Shown one piece after another: positions 12,733 through 20,092 of a DNA stretch of 21,657 nucleotides (within the stretch, counting starts at the first letter, position 1; each line of letters opens with the position of its first letter). Both the position numbers and the translations under genes were made by a program. This DNA is from a virus. The notes beneath the pieces were generated by a model. The model ran no database searches and was not told the DNA's origin. It saw nothing but the letters and a program-made list of their open reading frames with translations. The stretch lies in IMG/VR virus record IMGVR_UViG_3300031951_021131, positions 1 to 21,657 of that record, one strand, 5' to 3'.

Positions 12733-12815
12733 TCAGCCACCCTCGATCCCTCGATCCCTCACCCTCGGCCCTCGGCCCTATCCCCTCGGCCCTTCCTATT
12801 TGCCATTTGGACTCC
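12733..12815. repeat. Degenerate octamer and heptamer repeats overlapping a gene end
   Basis: CCCTCGAT/CCCTCGGC/CCCTCACC-type octamers run from about 12741 to 12792, and TATTTGCCATTTGG heptamers lie at about 12797-12810. The block overlaps the last 19 codons of the next gene, whose stop lies at 12759. Confidence 0.75.
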
Positions 12816-14129
12816 CCCTCCCCTCCCCGCCCGCTCCGCCGCCCATCCCGCCCGCTCCTCTTCGATCTTCTTCAGCAGTTCCGCCATCGCCACCGACACT
12901 TCGGCGGTGGTGACGCCGGCGGTGTGCACCGCGTACCGCGGGTCGTCGGCGCGGGCCCCGCGCGGGCGTGCGTGGTGCGGCACCGCCAGGTCCGCGGAGA
13001 CCTGCACGTTCCTGATCTCGCCGATCTTCCCCGTCGCCGGGGCGCTCTCGAAGAGCACGTTCTCGATCGCCCCGCCGCCGATGAGCGAGCCCTGCCGCAC
13101 CTGCCGCATGAGCGTGAGGTACGCGTGCCCGACCATGGCGCACAGGGCCACGTGGGGCTGGTGCTCGACGCCGTCAATCTCCCACCGCGTCCGCCCGGTT
13201 TCGCGGTCCGTGTACCGCCGCACGATCGGCGTCCCGTCGCTGCCGGGTCGGCTGCGCGGCCCGCGATACTCAGAGGGAAGCAGGTCGTAAAACTCGTCCT
13301 CCTCACGCTGCCGCCCGCCACCCCCCTCACTGGCGCGGGGTGCTTCCTTGTCAACCACGCCGTCAGTCAGCGCCACACCACCACCACCACCACCACCCCG
13401 CCCCCCCGACGCACGCACGCCCTCGCCGCGGCCTTCGCCAACCCCGTGCTCATCCCGCTCTCCGTGCCCAACAAGCACGCCGTCGTCGTCGTCGTACTCA
13501 TCACCGCCCACGCTCGCGTCCATCGCCGCCGCCTCTTCGGCGGAGATCCGGCCACGATCCCCACCCCCCTTTCCACCACCAGCGCCCGTCACATCGGCGC
13601 GGTTCTTTGTTTGCTGCGGTCCACGCCGTCCGGTGCGTGGTTGGGCGTTTTGGCCCTGCTCGGCGGCGTAGCTCTCGCGGCCGAGTCGGCAGACCATCTC
13701 AGCGGCACCGGCGCCGCCGTGGAGTGCTTCCTCCATCGCCGCGTCGAGCCGCTGGACCAGTTCGCGGTAGCGCCGGGCCTCGGCGTGGTCGTCGCGCAGG
13801 GCCACGTCGTACCGCCGCGCCCCGCTGTAGACCGAGTCCGCGCAAGCAAGCTCGCACGCGGCCGCCACGTGCGGGGCGGCGAACCCGCGCACGCGCAAAA
13901 GCCAGTGCATCACCGAGTACCCGCGCCGCGTGCGAAGGACCACCTCGGCCCGCCGCGCATGGTCGTTGGGCCTCCGCCCCACCGGCGGCAGAACATCCTT
14001 CGGCGTCATGCCCAAAAGCTCAAAGGCCACGCGCGCCGCAAGCACCGCCCGCCCGCGAGCCACCACACTCCCCAGCCGGGCCTCGTTCATCACCACCTCG
14101 CCACTCCCCGCAACGTGCACACCCATCAT
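12759..14129 (-). CDS. Large unknown protein with disordered acidic/Gly-rich middle
   Basis: This 456-residue protein starts at ATG 14129 (second ATG 14126), with AAGGAG eight bases upstream, and overlaps the preceding stop. The N-terminal domain (about 1-150) is Ala/Arg-rich and helical: VVARGRAVLAARVAFELLGM, EVVLRTRRGYSVMHWLLRVR, ARRYRELVQRLDAAMEEALH. Residues about 170-290 are low complexity, with GGGKGGGDRGR, DEYDDDDGVLVGHGERDE and a Gly run encoded by CCA repeats. The C-terminal domain (about 290-430) contains YDLLPSEYRGPRSRPG, RRYTDRETGRTRWEIDGVEH and AVSVAMAELLKKIEEERAGW-like sequence. Family unknown. The final residues (QMANRKGRGDRAEGRG) are encoded by intergenic-type repeats. It lies between the methyltransferase block and packaging genes. 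Confidence 0.7.
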   Translation of the reverse strand: MMGVHVAGSGEVVMNEARLGSVVARGRAVLAARVAFELLGMTPKDVLPPVGRRPNDHARRAEVVLRTRRGYSVMHWLLRVRGFAAPHVAAACELACADSVYSGARRYDVALRDDHAEARRYRELVQRLDAAMEEALHGGAGAAEMVCRLGRESYAAEQGQNAQPRTGRRGPQQTKNRADVTGAGGGKGGGDRGRISAEEAAAMDASVGGDEYDDDDGVLVGHGERDEHGVGEGRGEGVRASGGRGGGGGGGVALTDGVVDKEAPRASEGGGGRQREEDEFYDLLPSEYRGPRSRPGSDGTPIVRRYTDRETGRTRWEIDGVEHQPHVALCAMVGHAYLTLMRQVRQGSLIGGGAIENVLFESAPATGKIGEIRNVQVSADLAVPHHARPRGARADDPRYAVHTAGVTTAEVSVAMAELLKKIEEERAGWAAERAGRGGGVQMANRKGRGDRAEGRG

Positions 14130-14395
14130 CGCCCTTGCTCCTTCTTCTTCTCTCGCCCCCGCACCGCGCCGGTCACGACCGCCGCCGGCACGCCATACGC
14201 CACACAGGCCACAAGCGGCCCTGTCTCTTTGAACGCCATCGACAGCGACCCGACAAAGACCACCCGCAGCACGCACACGGCGAAAGTCCACGCCCCAGCG
14301 GCCCACGGCGTGCCGTGCGTCGCGCGGTAGCGGTTCTGGTAGGCCACGGCCTCCAGAGTCCCGACGACGACCAGCAGCACCAGGGCGGTGGTCAT
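14126..14395 (-). CDS. Small membrane protein of unknown function
   Basis: This 89-residue protein starts at ATG 14395, overlapping the methyltransferase stop as ATGA. It has three hydrophobic segments: residues 4-16 (ALVLLVVVGTLEA), about 34-53 (AGAWTFAVCVLRVVFVGSLS) and about 58-76 (TGPLVACVAYGVPAAVVTG). A basic tail (RGREKKKEQGR) follows and would face the cytoplasm. Between the first two segments lies YQNRYRATHGTPWA. It is translationally coupled on both sides. The size would suit a holin, but it is far from the lysis-like genes, so I leave it unassigned. Confidence 0.7.
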   Translation of the reverse strand: MTTALVLLVVVGTLEAVAYQNRYRATHGTPWAAGAWTFAVCVLRVVFVGSLSMAFKETGPLVACVAYGVPAAVVTGAVRGREKKKEQGR

Positions 14396-15615
14396 GGTGT
14401 CGCTCCGGTGAAAAGCGACGCATCACCGATCACGCGCGGGTCCGCGAACGTCTGCGGTCGCTCAGCCTTGCCGATTCGGATGCGGGCCAGTTCGGCGTAC
14501 TTCGGGTTCAACTCGCAACCAACGCCGTGCCGTCCCAACTCGCGGGCGACGGCAACCGTGGTGCCAGATCCAAGGAACGGGTCCAGCACAACGCACGGTA
14601 CAGGATGGTGCGGCGGGCATTGGCATGACGGCTCCCATGCGATGGTCTTCGAAGACACCCCCGCGACGGTATTTGCGCATGAATTGCCCGTGCCTTCCTC
14701 GCCATCGCGTTTGGTGAAGTCGTTTGGGCGCTCGCGCGTCAACTTCGTTCGCTCAACCACCCGCGTCCACGGCGCTCCGCACGATGGGCAGCACCCCTTC
14801 TCGCTGGTGCCGGCCTTGATCGCTCGGCGGGGAATCTCGGTGGGGAAGGTGGCGAAGTGTGCCTCGGCGTAGGGCTCGGGGCCGAGGTTCCAGACGTTGC
14901 GTTGATTCCGGCCACTCGGCCATTCGGGACGGTCGCCTGAATACGTCGGGTTCCCGTTATTCCCCGCGTGCTTCACACCACCGATGGGTGGCATTCGACC
15001 GCCAGCGGCGGGGCGTTCAACACCGTCGAGCGTGCCAACGGGGGGACGCTGATCGTTCGGCCAAGCGAGCGCCTCCTTCACCGCCTCCGCGTCGTAGAAG
15101 TACCGCTCTTGCTTCGCCAGCAGATAGATCGGCTCCCAGCTCGACGTGGGCCGGTCGCGGCACGACTCGGGCATCGGCGACTTCTTCGCCCACACGATCT
15201 TGGAACGCACGTACCACCCGTCCGTCTGAAGCGCTAGCACCACACGCTCGGGGATCATGCAGAGGTCTTTGGGCTTGCCCCACTTGATTCGCGGCGACGC
15301 GGATGCCTTCTTTCTACCGTTTACGTCCCCATCTTGATTCGTATCAAACCCACTACCTTGGTTGGCGTTGTACGAATCGCCGATGTTCAACCACAGCGTC
15401 CCGTCGCGCAGCACGCGCCACACCGCGCGGAACACCGCAACCATTTTTCCCACGAACGCCTCGGGCGACTTTTCAAGCCCGATCTGCCCGTCCACGCCGT
15501 AGTCGCGCAAGCCCCAATAGGGCGGGCTGGTGACAGCGCAATGCACCGACCGCTCAGGCAGCGTGTTCATCATCTCGATGCAGTCGCCGACCAAGATTCG
15601 TGCGCCCTCACTCAC
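14392..15615 (-). CDS. DNA methyltransferase, amino type (SPPYW, beta order)
   Basis: This 407-residue protein starts at GTG 15615 with GGAGG six bases upstream, overlapping the preceding stop as GTGA. It is an amino-methyltransferase of the N6-adenine/N4-cytosine fold. Motif IV, TSPPYW (29-34), comes first, and the S-adenosylmethionine motif I, DPFLGSGTT (345-353), comes near the C-terminus: the beta-class order. SPPYW favours N4-cytosine, but this cannot be settled by eye. A long middle region (80-340) includes a cysteine cluster, CCPSCGAPW (275-283) and CQC (331-333), that may bind zinc. No endonuclease partner is adjacent. A phage enzyme of this kind would protect its DNA from host restriction or mark it. 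Both ends are coupled to neighbours. Confidence 0.92.
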   Translation of the reverse strand: MSEGARILVGDCIEMMNTLPERSVHCAVTSPPYWGLRDYGVDGQIGLEKSPEAFVGKMVAVFRAVWRVLRDGTLWLNIGDSYNANQGSGFDTNQDGDVNGRKKASASPRIKWGKPKDLCMIPERVVLALQTDGWYVRSKIVWAKKSPMPESCRDRPTSSWEPIYLLAKQERYFYDAEAVKEALAWPNDQRPPVGTLDGVERPAAGGRMPPIGGVKHAGNNGNPTYSGDRPEWPSGRNQRNVWNLGPEPYAEAHFATFPTEIPRRAIKAGTSEKGCCPSCGAPWTRVVERTKLTRERPNDFTKRDGEEGTGNSCANTVAGVSSKTIAWEPSCQCPPHHPVPCVVLDPFLGSGTTVAVARELGRHGVGCELNPKYAELARIRIGKAERPQTFADPRVIGDASLFTGATP

Positions 15616-16019
15616 TCTCCACCTCCATCCCGCACGCGGGCGGGCTCGACTTCCACCCGTGCGGCCTTGCGCCCCGTGCATCTCAGTTCCCACTTCAAAT
15701 CGATCTCGACCGTCCACACTTCGCCGGACCACGCGGTCACTTTGAAGACGACGCGACACTCCCCCCCGCTTTGGTCGGTTTCGTCGTACCACGCCTCGGC
15801 GGCCTCCTGCGCGGCTAACTCTGCCGAGTTGTTGCACACGGACATCCGATGCAGAAGAACCTCGGTCCAATACTTCCGCTCCTCGCTCATGCCAGTGCCG
15901 TCGATGACCGTCTGCACCTCGCAGAGCCACGAATAGCGCTCCAACTTGGTCGGCTTCGCCCCGGCGCTCCGCTCGGTCCACACGGGCCTCGGGTCACGTT
16001 CGATTCCGTTGATGTTCAC
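15612..16019 (-). CDS. Unknown protein between methyltransferase genes
   Basis: This 135-residue protein starts at GTG 16019, overlapping the upstream stop as GTGA, with a purine-rich GAAGGGGAAG upstream. It is mixed alpha/beta, acidic and Trp-rich (PVWTERSAG, WLCEVQTVIDG, WYDETDQSGGECRVVFKVTA, VWTVEIDLKWELRC). Residues 40-80 are helical (MSEERKYWTEVLLHRMSVCNNSAELAAQEAAEAWYDE). The regular strand-turn-strand C-terminus resembles a small beta domain. No motif points to a function. Its lock between two other genes by 4-base overlaps makes it a real gene. Base use is slightly less GC-rich than the packaging genes. Confidence 0.72.
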   Translation of the reverse strand: MNINGIERDPRPVWTERSAGAKPTKLERYSWLCEVQTVIDGTGMSEERKYWTEVLLHRMSVCNNSAELAAQEAAEAWYDETDQSGGECRVVFKVTAWSGEVWTVEIDLKWELRCTGRKAARVEVEPARVRDGGGE

Positions 16020-16381
16020 TTCTTCTTCCCCTTCTTTGTGTACTCCCGCCACGCCTCGCAAATCTGGCCGAAGTAACGCGACTGGATGATGACGACCGAC
16101 GCGGCACGCTTGAACGGCTTGCCATCGGCACCCATCAGCCTGATGCCGTCGTGCAGCTCCCCCGCGTTCGCGTGATAGACCTTGCCGACGGACCATTGGT
16201 TGCGGGGCTTCGGCGGTCCTTCGCCCCCATGCAGCTTCTTCCGCGTCGCGTGCATTGCACCCTTGAACGAGCCATCCAGCACGCGGTACCTGTGCCAGCC
16301 CTTGGAAGACGAAACGTGTTCGAGCTTGCACGCCACGCCGCGATCAATCGTGTGGTTGATGGTAGTTTTCTTCTTGCTCAC
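16016..16381 (-). CDS. Small basic protein of unknown function
   Basis: This 121-residue protein starts at GTG 16381, with GGAG eight bases upstream and a GTGA overlap with the C5 methyltransferase stop; GTG 16390 is possible but badly spaced. It is Lys-rich (KKKTTINHTIDRGVACKLEH, YTKKGKKK at the end) with strand-like segments WHRYRVLDGSFKGAMH and ASVVIIQSRYFGQ. The basic charge suggests nucleic-acid contact. I find no known domain. It is part of the coupled methyltransferase block. Confidence 0.7.
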   Translation of the reverse strand: MSKKKTTINHTIDRGVACKLEHVSSSKGWHRYRVLDGSFKGAMHATRKKLHGGEGPPKPRNQWSVGKVYHANAGELHDGIRLMGADGKPFKRAASVVIIQSRYFGQICEAWREYTKKGKKK

Positions 16382-18339
16382 GCCGCACACTCCTCTCGCC
16401 CCTTCGCCCCACGATCACCATCGCCCCGGCCACTGCGCCCGCCCGGCAGGTTCGCCAGGATCAGCGCCCGACCCACGATCGGCGACACCGCGTTGCCGAT
16501 CAGCCGCACCGCGTGCCGTTGCACGGGCGGCAGGATGTAGTCCTCGCTGAACCCCATCGCCCGGGCCAGCTCGCGCGGCTTGAGCATCCGGAAGAGCAGA
16601 TCGACGATCACGCGCGGCACACCGTCCGGCAGCGTCACCACGACCAGGCCGTCCGCGTCCAGCGTCAGGTTCTCGCGCCCGAGCAGATCCACGAGCAGCG
16701 CCGCACACTTGCGACCACGCTCGATCATCGCCGCCGTCAGCGGGTGCGCGTCGATCACCGCGGAGCCCACGCCCCGGTCCTCGCGAGCCAGCAGCGTGTT
16801 CATCGGCTGGTTCACCGGGCTGGGCTGCCGCTTCGGCCCGCCGCACGGTGCGATCACCGGCGCAACAAACCCGTGCCGGTCCTTGGTCACCACGGTGCCG
16901 AGCCGATCATCCACGCGGTGCGGGCGTCCGTTGCCGTAATACTCGATCAGCACGGGCGTGGTCAGCCCGTGGTGCGTGCCGCCGCTGGTGATGGTCCCCA
17001 CCGGCCCCACCACGCTCGCCGCGTCGCAGTTGTTGCGTGCCACGTGCAGCACCGGGGTTGCAAGCCCCTCCTTCACGCCGCCAGCCACCACCGACCGCAG
17101 CGGATCGAGCACTGAATGCACACGCGCCGCCTGGCCGTCGCGCTCGCCATAGCCGACCGTGCCGAGCACCGGCGTGCAAACCGCCAAGTCTTGCCGGGTC
17201 GTCTGCGTCGGCAGCGGAGCCCCGATCGCCGAGACCTGCCAGCCAAAGCCCTCCCCGTGCGTCACACGCAGGACGAACGGATCGGCGTCGTTCAGGACGA
17301 ACCGCCGGACCCCTTCCGCGATCCGCCCGAGCGTCTTCCGCGCAAGCGCCCTCGGCCGGTCAAAGAGCGACCGCCCGAGGTCCGACCAGTCGATGACGTC
17401 GCAGGCTCGGCCACGGCTCATGCTGGTGCGTAAACCCGCCACATCTTCGGGTCTGCCGATCTGCAAGCCTTCTCCGCAAGCTCCCGCGCCTTCTCGAACC
17501 CCGCTTTGGCCCGCATCATCGAAGAGCGTTCTTTGCCCTTGACCGCGTGCTCCCCCTCGATTCGCAGCATGGCGTCGATCTGCAAAATGTTGTCGTCGAG
17601 CCGCCGAATCATTTGATCGAATGCCTCGTGACGAATCTCCCCGTAGCTTCGAGTCGCACGAACCGTCATCTCGCACATCCTCCGGCCAGCGCGCCGCAAC
17701 ACCATCGCGGCGCAGGACCAGAAACAACCGCTTCCGCTTGCTGGCAGCGCCGAACGTCGACGCCTCAAGCACGCGCTCTTCAACCGTGTACCCCAGCCCC
17801 TTCATCCGCCGCACGAAGGCGCGGTAGTGCTGCCCCTTCCGCTTCGGGTCGTGCACCTTGACGATCCGCCCCTGCGGGTCGCGCACGGGCCTGCCGTGCT
17901 CGTCCCGCTTGACCATCAGCGGCCCCCACTCCCGCCACTCGCAGACGTTCTCGATCATCAGCACCCGCGGCGAGAGGATGCGGGCGAACTTCACGATGCA
18001 CCAGCCCAGGTGATGCACGCGCGGCGAGACCGGCGCCGACCCACGCGCCCGGCTGTGCGTCGTGCACGCCGCCGAGGCGAGCATCAGCCCCACGCCGGCA
18101 AACCCGCGTTCCTTCAGCCACGCCAGCAGCGCCAGCGGCTTGACCTGCCAGGCGTCCCCCTGCTCGTGCACGCACGCGGGGTTGTTCTTCGTGTGATAGG
18201 CGATGGCCGTAGCGTCATGGTTCACCGCCACGTCGGGCACAATCCCCGCGTCGCCGCAGAGCGCCGTCCACCCGCCCCCGCCACAGAACAGGTCCACCAC
18301 CGCCTCATCACGCGCAAGCTGCATGAGCTGACGATTCAC
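16378..18339 (-). CDS. C5-cytosine DNA methyltransferase with an inserted segment
   Basis: The 653-residue frame starts at GTG 18339 (AAGGGGG seven bases upstream; GTGA overlap). It methylates cytosine at C5. Motifs seen are motif I VVDLFCGGGGW (14-24), the catalytic loop LASAACTTHS with Cys92, ENV (130-132), FGAASKRKRLFLVLRRDG (196-213) for the QxRxR region, DVIDWSDLGRSLFDRPR, and the C-terminal MGFSEDY and RLIGNAVSP. The catalytic loop has SAAC where most C5 enzymes have PC and the related phage subfamily has SPDC. Residues about 222-307 are a poorly coding insert that overlaps a small gene in another frame (17418-17669). Four degenerate repeats like TxTxGxxHGLxTPVL follow, which may relate to target recognition. 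Either one fused enzyme or, through ATG 17421, a two-part enzyme could be made. Confidence 0.9.
   Translation of the reverse strand: MNRQLMQLARDEAVVDLFCGGGGWTALCGDAGIVPDVAVNHDATAIAYHTKNNPACVHEQGDAWQVKPLALLAWLKERGFAGVGLMLASAACTTHSRARGSAPVSPRVHHLGWCIVKFARILSPRVLMIENVCEWREWGPLMVKRDEHGRPVRDPQGRIVKVHDPKRKGQHYRAFVRRMKGLGYTVEERVLEASTFGAASKRKRLFLVLRRDGVAARWPEDVRDDGSCDSKLRGDSSRGIRSNDSAARRQHFADRRHAANRGGARGQGQRTLFDDAGQSGVREGAGACGEGLQIGRPEDVAGLRTSMSRGRACDVIDWSDLGRSLFDRPRALARKTLGRIAEGVRRFVLNDADPFVLRVTHGEGFGWQVSAIGAPLPTQTTRQDLAVCTPVLGTVGYGERDGQAARVHSVLDPLRSVVAGGVKEGLATPVLHVARNNCDAASVVGPVGTITSGGTHHGLTTPVLIEYYGNGRPHRVDDRLGTVVTKDRHGFVAPVIAPCGGPKRQPSPVNQPMNTLLAREDRGVGSAVIDAHPLTAAMIERGRKCAALLVDLLGRENLTLDADGLVVVTLPDGVPRVIVDLLFRMLKPRELARAMGFSEDYILPPVQRHAVRLIGNAVSPIVGRALILANLPGGRSGRGDGDRGAKGREECAA
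17418..17669 (-). CDS. Small helical protein nested in the C5 methyltransferase gene
   Basis: A second frame inside the methyltransferase gene starts at ATG 17669 with a full GGAGG site nine bases upstream (17679-17683). It encodes 83 residues: MTVRATRSYGEIRHEAFDQM, then IRRLDDNILQIDAMLRIEGE, ERSSMMRAKAGFEKARELAE and a short end (MWRVYAPA). The composition is that of a soluble helical protein with charged faces. Third-position G/C is higher in this frame than in the methyltransferase frame over the same stretch. Its stop overlaps an in-frame methyltransferase ATG (17421) as ATGA, as between other genes here. The family is unknown. The evidence favours a real gene inserted into the methyltransferase, but expression is unproven. 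Confidence 0.65.
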   Translation of the reverse strand: MTVRATRSYGEIRHEAFDQMIRRLDDNILQIDAMLRIEGEHAVKGKERSSMMRAKAGFEKARELAEKACRSADPKMWRVYAPA

Positions 18340-19238
18340 GCTTGACCCCCTTCCCACGGCACATCCTCCGCCTTCACCGCCACGCACAGATCCTCGTGGT
18401 CGATTCTCGGCGTTCCCTTCGCCTCCGCCATGCGACGGAACATCCCCTTGTACTCGCGCACGCACACCACCTCGCCGCCGAAGAGCGTCTTCTCCTGCCA
18501 CTCATCCCGCTGCATGAGCATCACGCGGCGCACGATGGTGAACCCCGCCGCACGCAGCAGCTCGCGGTGCCGCTCGTGCACCGCCACCACGCGCCCGTCG
18601 CGCACGTGGTCCTTGGTGTGCACCACCGCCACGCCGCCGATGGGCAGGGCCGCGTTCACCGCCGCGTAGATCCGCCCCATCAGCGGCCAGAAGGCCCCGT
18701 CCTTCTCCGCGCCCAGGTTCCCCTCCGTCCGGCCATAGTCCGCGTCGGCAAAGTGCATCGCCGTGCGCGGCATCCCGCTGGCGGCATAGTCGCGCGGCGG
18801 CTTCCCCGTCTCGCCGAAGGGCGGCGAGGTGAAGACCGCGTCAACACGCAGCAAGCCGAACCGCCGCGTGCTGTCGCCCAGGTGCATCGTCGGCTGCGTC
18901 CCCGGCCAACCCCGGCACAGCGACCACGCCCGCCGGTAGCTGTTCCAGGTCTTCTTCGCCGCGTGCACAAACCGCGGCTCGATCTCCATCCCCTCAAACC
19001 TCAACCCGCGCGGCGGGCAGAAGACGCCCGTCGAGCCCACACCGCCGAACGGATCGCCGATGGTCTGCCCAACGCTCCACCAGCCACGCACGAGGCCCTC
19101 CTCGAGCACCCGCCGGATGAGCTGCGGCGAGAGCTTCGCCGGATGCTCGCGCGCTTCCCGGCACAGCCCGCTGTCCCACCGCTCGCCGTAGCACCCCGTC
19201 CACGTCTCCACAACCCCGTTGCGATCACCATCACCCAT
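18336..19238 (-). CDS. DNA methyltransferase, amino type (SPPF, motif I first)
   Basis: This 300-residue protein starts at ATG 19238 with GGAGG six bases upstream. The N-terminus has EHPAKLSPQLIRRVLEEGLV (31-50), the HPAK element common just before motif I in phage amino-methyltransferases. Motif I, GDPFGGVGSTG (61-71), precedes motif IV, FTSPPFGETG (136-145), the reverse order of the SPPYW enzyme nearby, so the two are not recent duplicates. Further parts include AVVHTKDHVRDGRVVAVHERH-like sequence near 205-225 and VMLMQRDEWQEKTLFGGE. It should transfer methyl to adenine N6 or cytosine N4. No restriction enzyme is next to it. It overlaps its neighbours by 8 and 4 bases. Confidence 0.92.
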   Translation of the reverse strand: MGDGDRNGVVETWTGCYGERWDSGLCREAREHPAKLSPQLIRRVLEEGLVRGWWSVGQTIGDPFGGVGSTGVFCPPRGLRFEGMEIEPRFVHAAKKTWNSYRRAWSLCRGWPGTQPTMHLGDSTRRFGLLRVDAVFTSPPFGETGKPPRDYAASGMPRTAMHFADADYGRTEGNLGAEKDGAFWPLMGRIYAAVNAALPIGGVAVVHTKDHVRDGRVVAVHERHRELLRAAGFTIVRRVMLMQRDEWQEKTLFGGEVVCVREYKGMFRRMAEAKGTPRIDHEDLCVAVKAEDVPWEGGQA

Positions 19239-19575
19239 CCGCCACCTCCGTGCTTTTCGCTTGACCCGTCCCGCCCGTGCGGGGCGACGACTCCGATTCG
19301 TCCATAAACCGGATCACCGCCGCCCAGATCTTCACGCGCCCAAACCGGGCAGAGCTTTGCTGCCGATACTGCTCCGCGCTCAGCCCGAAAGGCCAGTTGT
19401 CCACGTACACCCGCAGGCACGCGTCGGTGAACTCAATCAAGGCCACGTCTTTCGTCAGGCCGTGCTCAACGGCCAACTTCCCGACCACATCACCAGCGAC
19501 GCGGTCAAGGCCATACCGCGGCCCCATCTCAAAGAGGGCCTTCAAAAAGCCATCAATCCGCTCGCGGATCGTCAC
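19231..19575 (-). CDS. Unknown small protein
   Basis: This 114-residue protein starts at GTG 19575, sharing GTGA with the preceding stop. It is largely helical (ERIDGFLKALFEMGPRYGLD, VVGKLAVEHGLTKDVALIEF, FGRVKIWAAVIRFMDE), with a polar, likely disordered tail (SESSPRTGGTGQAKSTEVADG). No signal, membrane segment or known motif is seen. The final 8 bases overlap the methyltransferase start and contain its ribosome site. Function is unknown; its place in the early-type operon suggests a regulator or host-interaction protein, without direct evidence. Confidence 0.7.
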   Translation of the reverse strand: MTIRERIDGFLKALFEMGPRYGLDRVAGDVVGKLAVEHGLTKDVALIEFTDACLRVYVDNWPFGLSAEQYRQQSSARFGRVKIWAAVIRFMDESESSPRTGGTGQAKSTEVADG

Positions 19576-19817
19576 AAGGCACCCCCTTCAGCCTTGATCC
19601 CGCGATAGACCAGAATCCCCAGCCGTGTAGGCTTCCACGAACGCTTCTCTCCACGCCTTCGAAAGAACAACATCCCAAACAACCGAAGTTGATAGGAAGG
19701 AACGCGCCCACGCGGCACGTACTTGAACAAAACCTCGCTCGGCAGCCACCCGCCAGCATGACGCTCCACCACACACACCAGCACCGCACGCTGGGTTTTG
19801 GTCAGGTTCGTGAGCAT
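19572..19817 (-). CDS. Small basic protein, possibly winged-helix
   Basis: The 81-residue protein starts at ATG 19817 with an AAGGGGGTG purine run seven bases upstream, and overlaps the previous gene by 16 bases. Residues 4-30 (NLTKTQRAVLVCVVERHAGG, WLPSEVLFKYV) have the opening helix, turn and helix of many winged-helix readers ('T..Q..VL..v......l...eL'). Residues 40-75 are basic and strand-like (RLFGMLFFRRRGEKRSWKPT, RLGILVYRGIKAEGG). A DNA-binding fold is plausible, but no specific family is recognised. Confidence 0.65.
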   Translation of the reverse strand: MLTNLTKTQRAVLVCVVERHAGGWLPSEVLFKYVPRGRVPSYQLRLFGMLFFRRRGEKRSWKPTRLGILVYRGIKAEGGAL

Positions 19818-20092
19818 GAGGCACCCCCTTTGGTCAGCCGCAGCTTCAGCGACTCGCGGACCCGCTCGGCCATCGCCCGGTTGGCATCGCCTTCGACCGA
19901 AGACAGCGACTCAGCCTTCACGCTCCGCTCAACAACAAAGCCGTCGGTCTTCCGAACCGCGATCCGCACCCGCTTGCCCGTGCAACGAACGACCACGCAC
20001 GGCACCACGTGGATGTACCCATACCCACCACGCGGCAGATGATGCCACACCGCCAGCGCCCCGGTCTTGAACTGGTTCGCGTCGATCGTCAC
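19802..20092 (-). CDS. Unknown small protein
   Basis: This 96-residue protein starts at GTG 20092 and shares GTGA with the preceding stop. The N-terminal two thirds look like a small beta barrel (AVWHHLPRGGYGYIHVVPCV, VVRCTGKRVRIAVRKTDGFV). The C-terminal third is a charged helix (ANRAMAERVRESLKLRLTKG). The strand pattern recalls small SH3/Tudor-like folds, which is only a guess. The last residues overlap the next gene's start. Confidence 0.65.
   Translation of the reverse strand: MTIDANQFKTGALAVWHHLPRGGYGYIHVVPCVVVRCTGKRVRIAVRKTDGFVVERSVKAESLSSVEGDANRAMAERVRESLKLRLTKGGASCSRT

Noticed and set aside
13367-13400. CCA trinucleotide run as a regulatory repeat
   Set aside because: It encodes the Gly run of a coding linker in the 456-residue protein and needs no separate explanation.
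14126-14395. Second holin
   Set aside because: Size and membrane spans fit loosely, but the gene is 13 kb from the lysis-like genes and coupled to methyltransferase genes; unassigned is safer.
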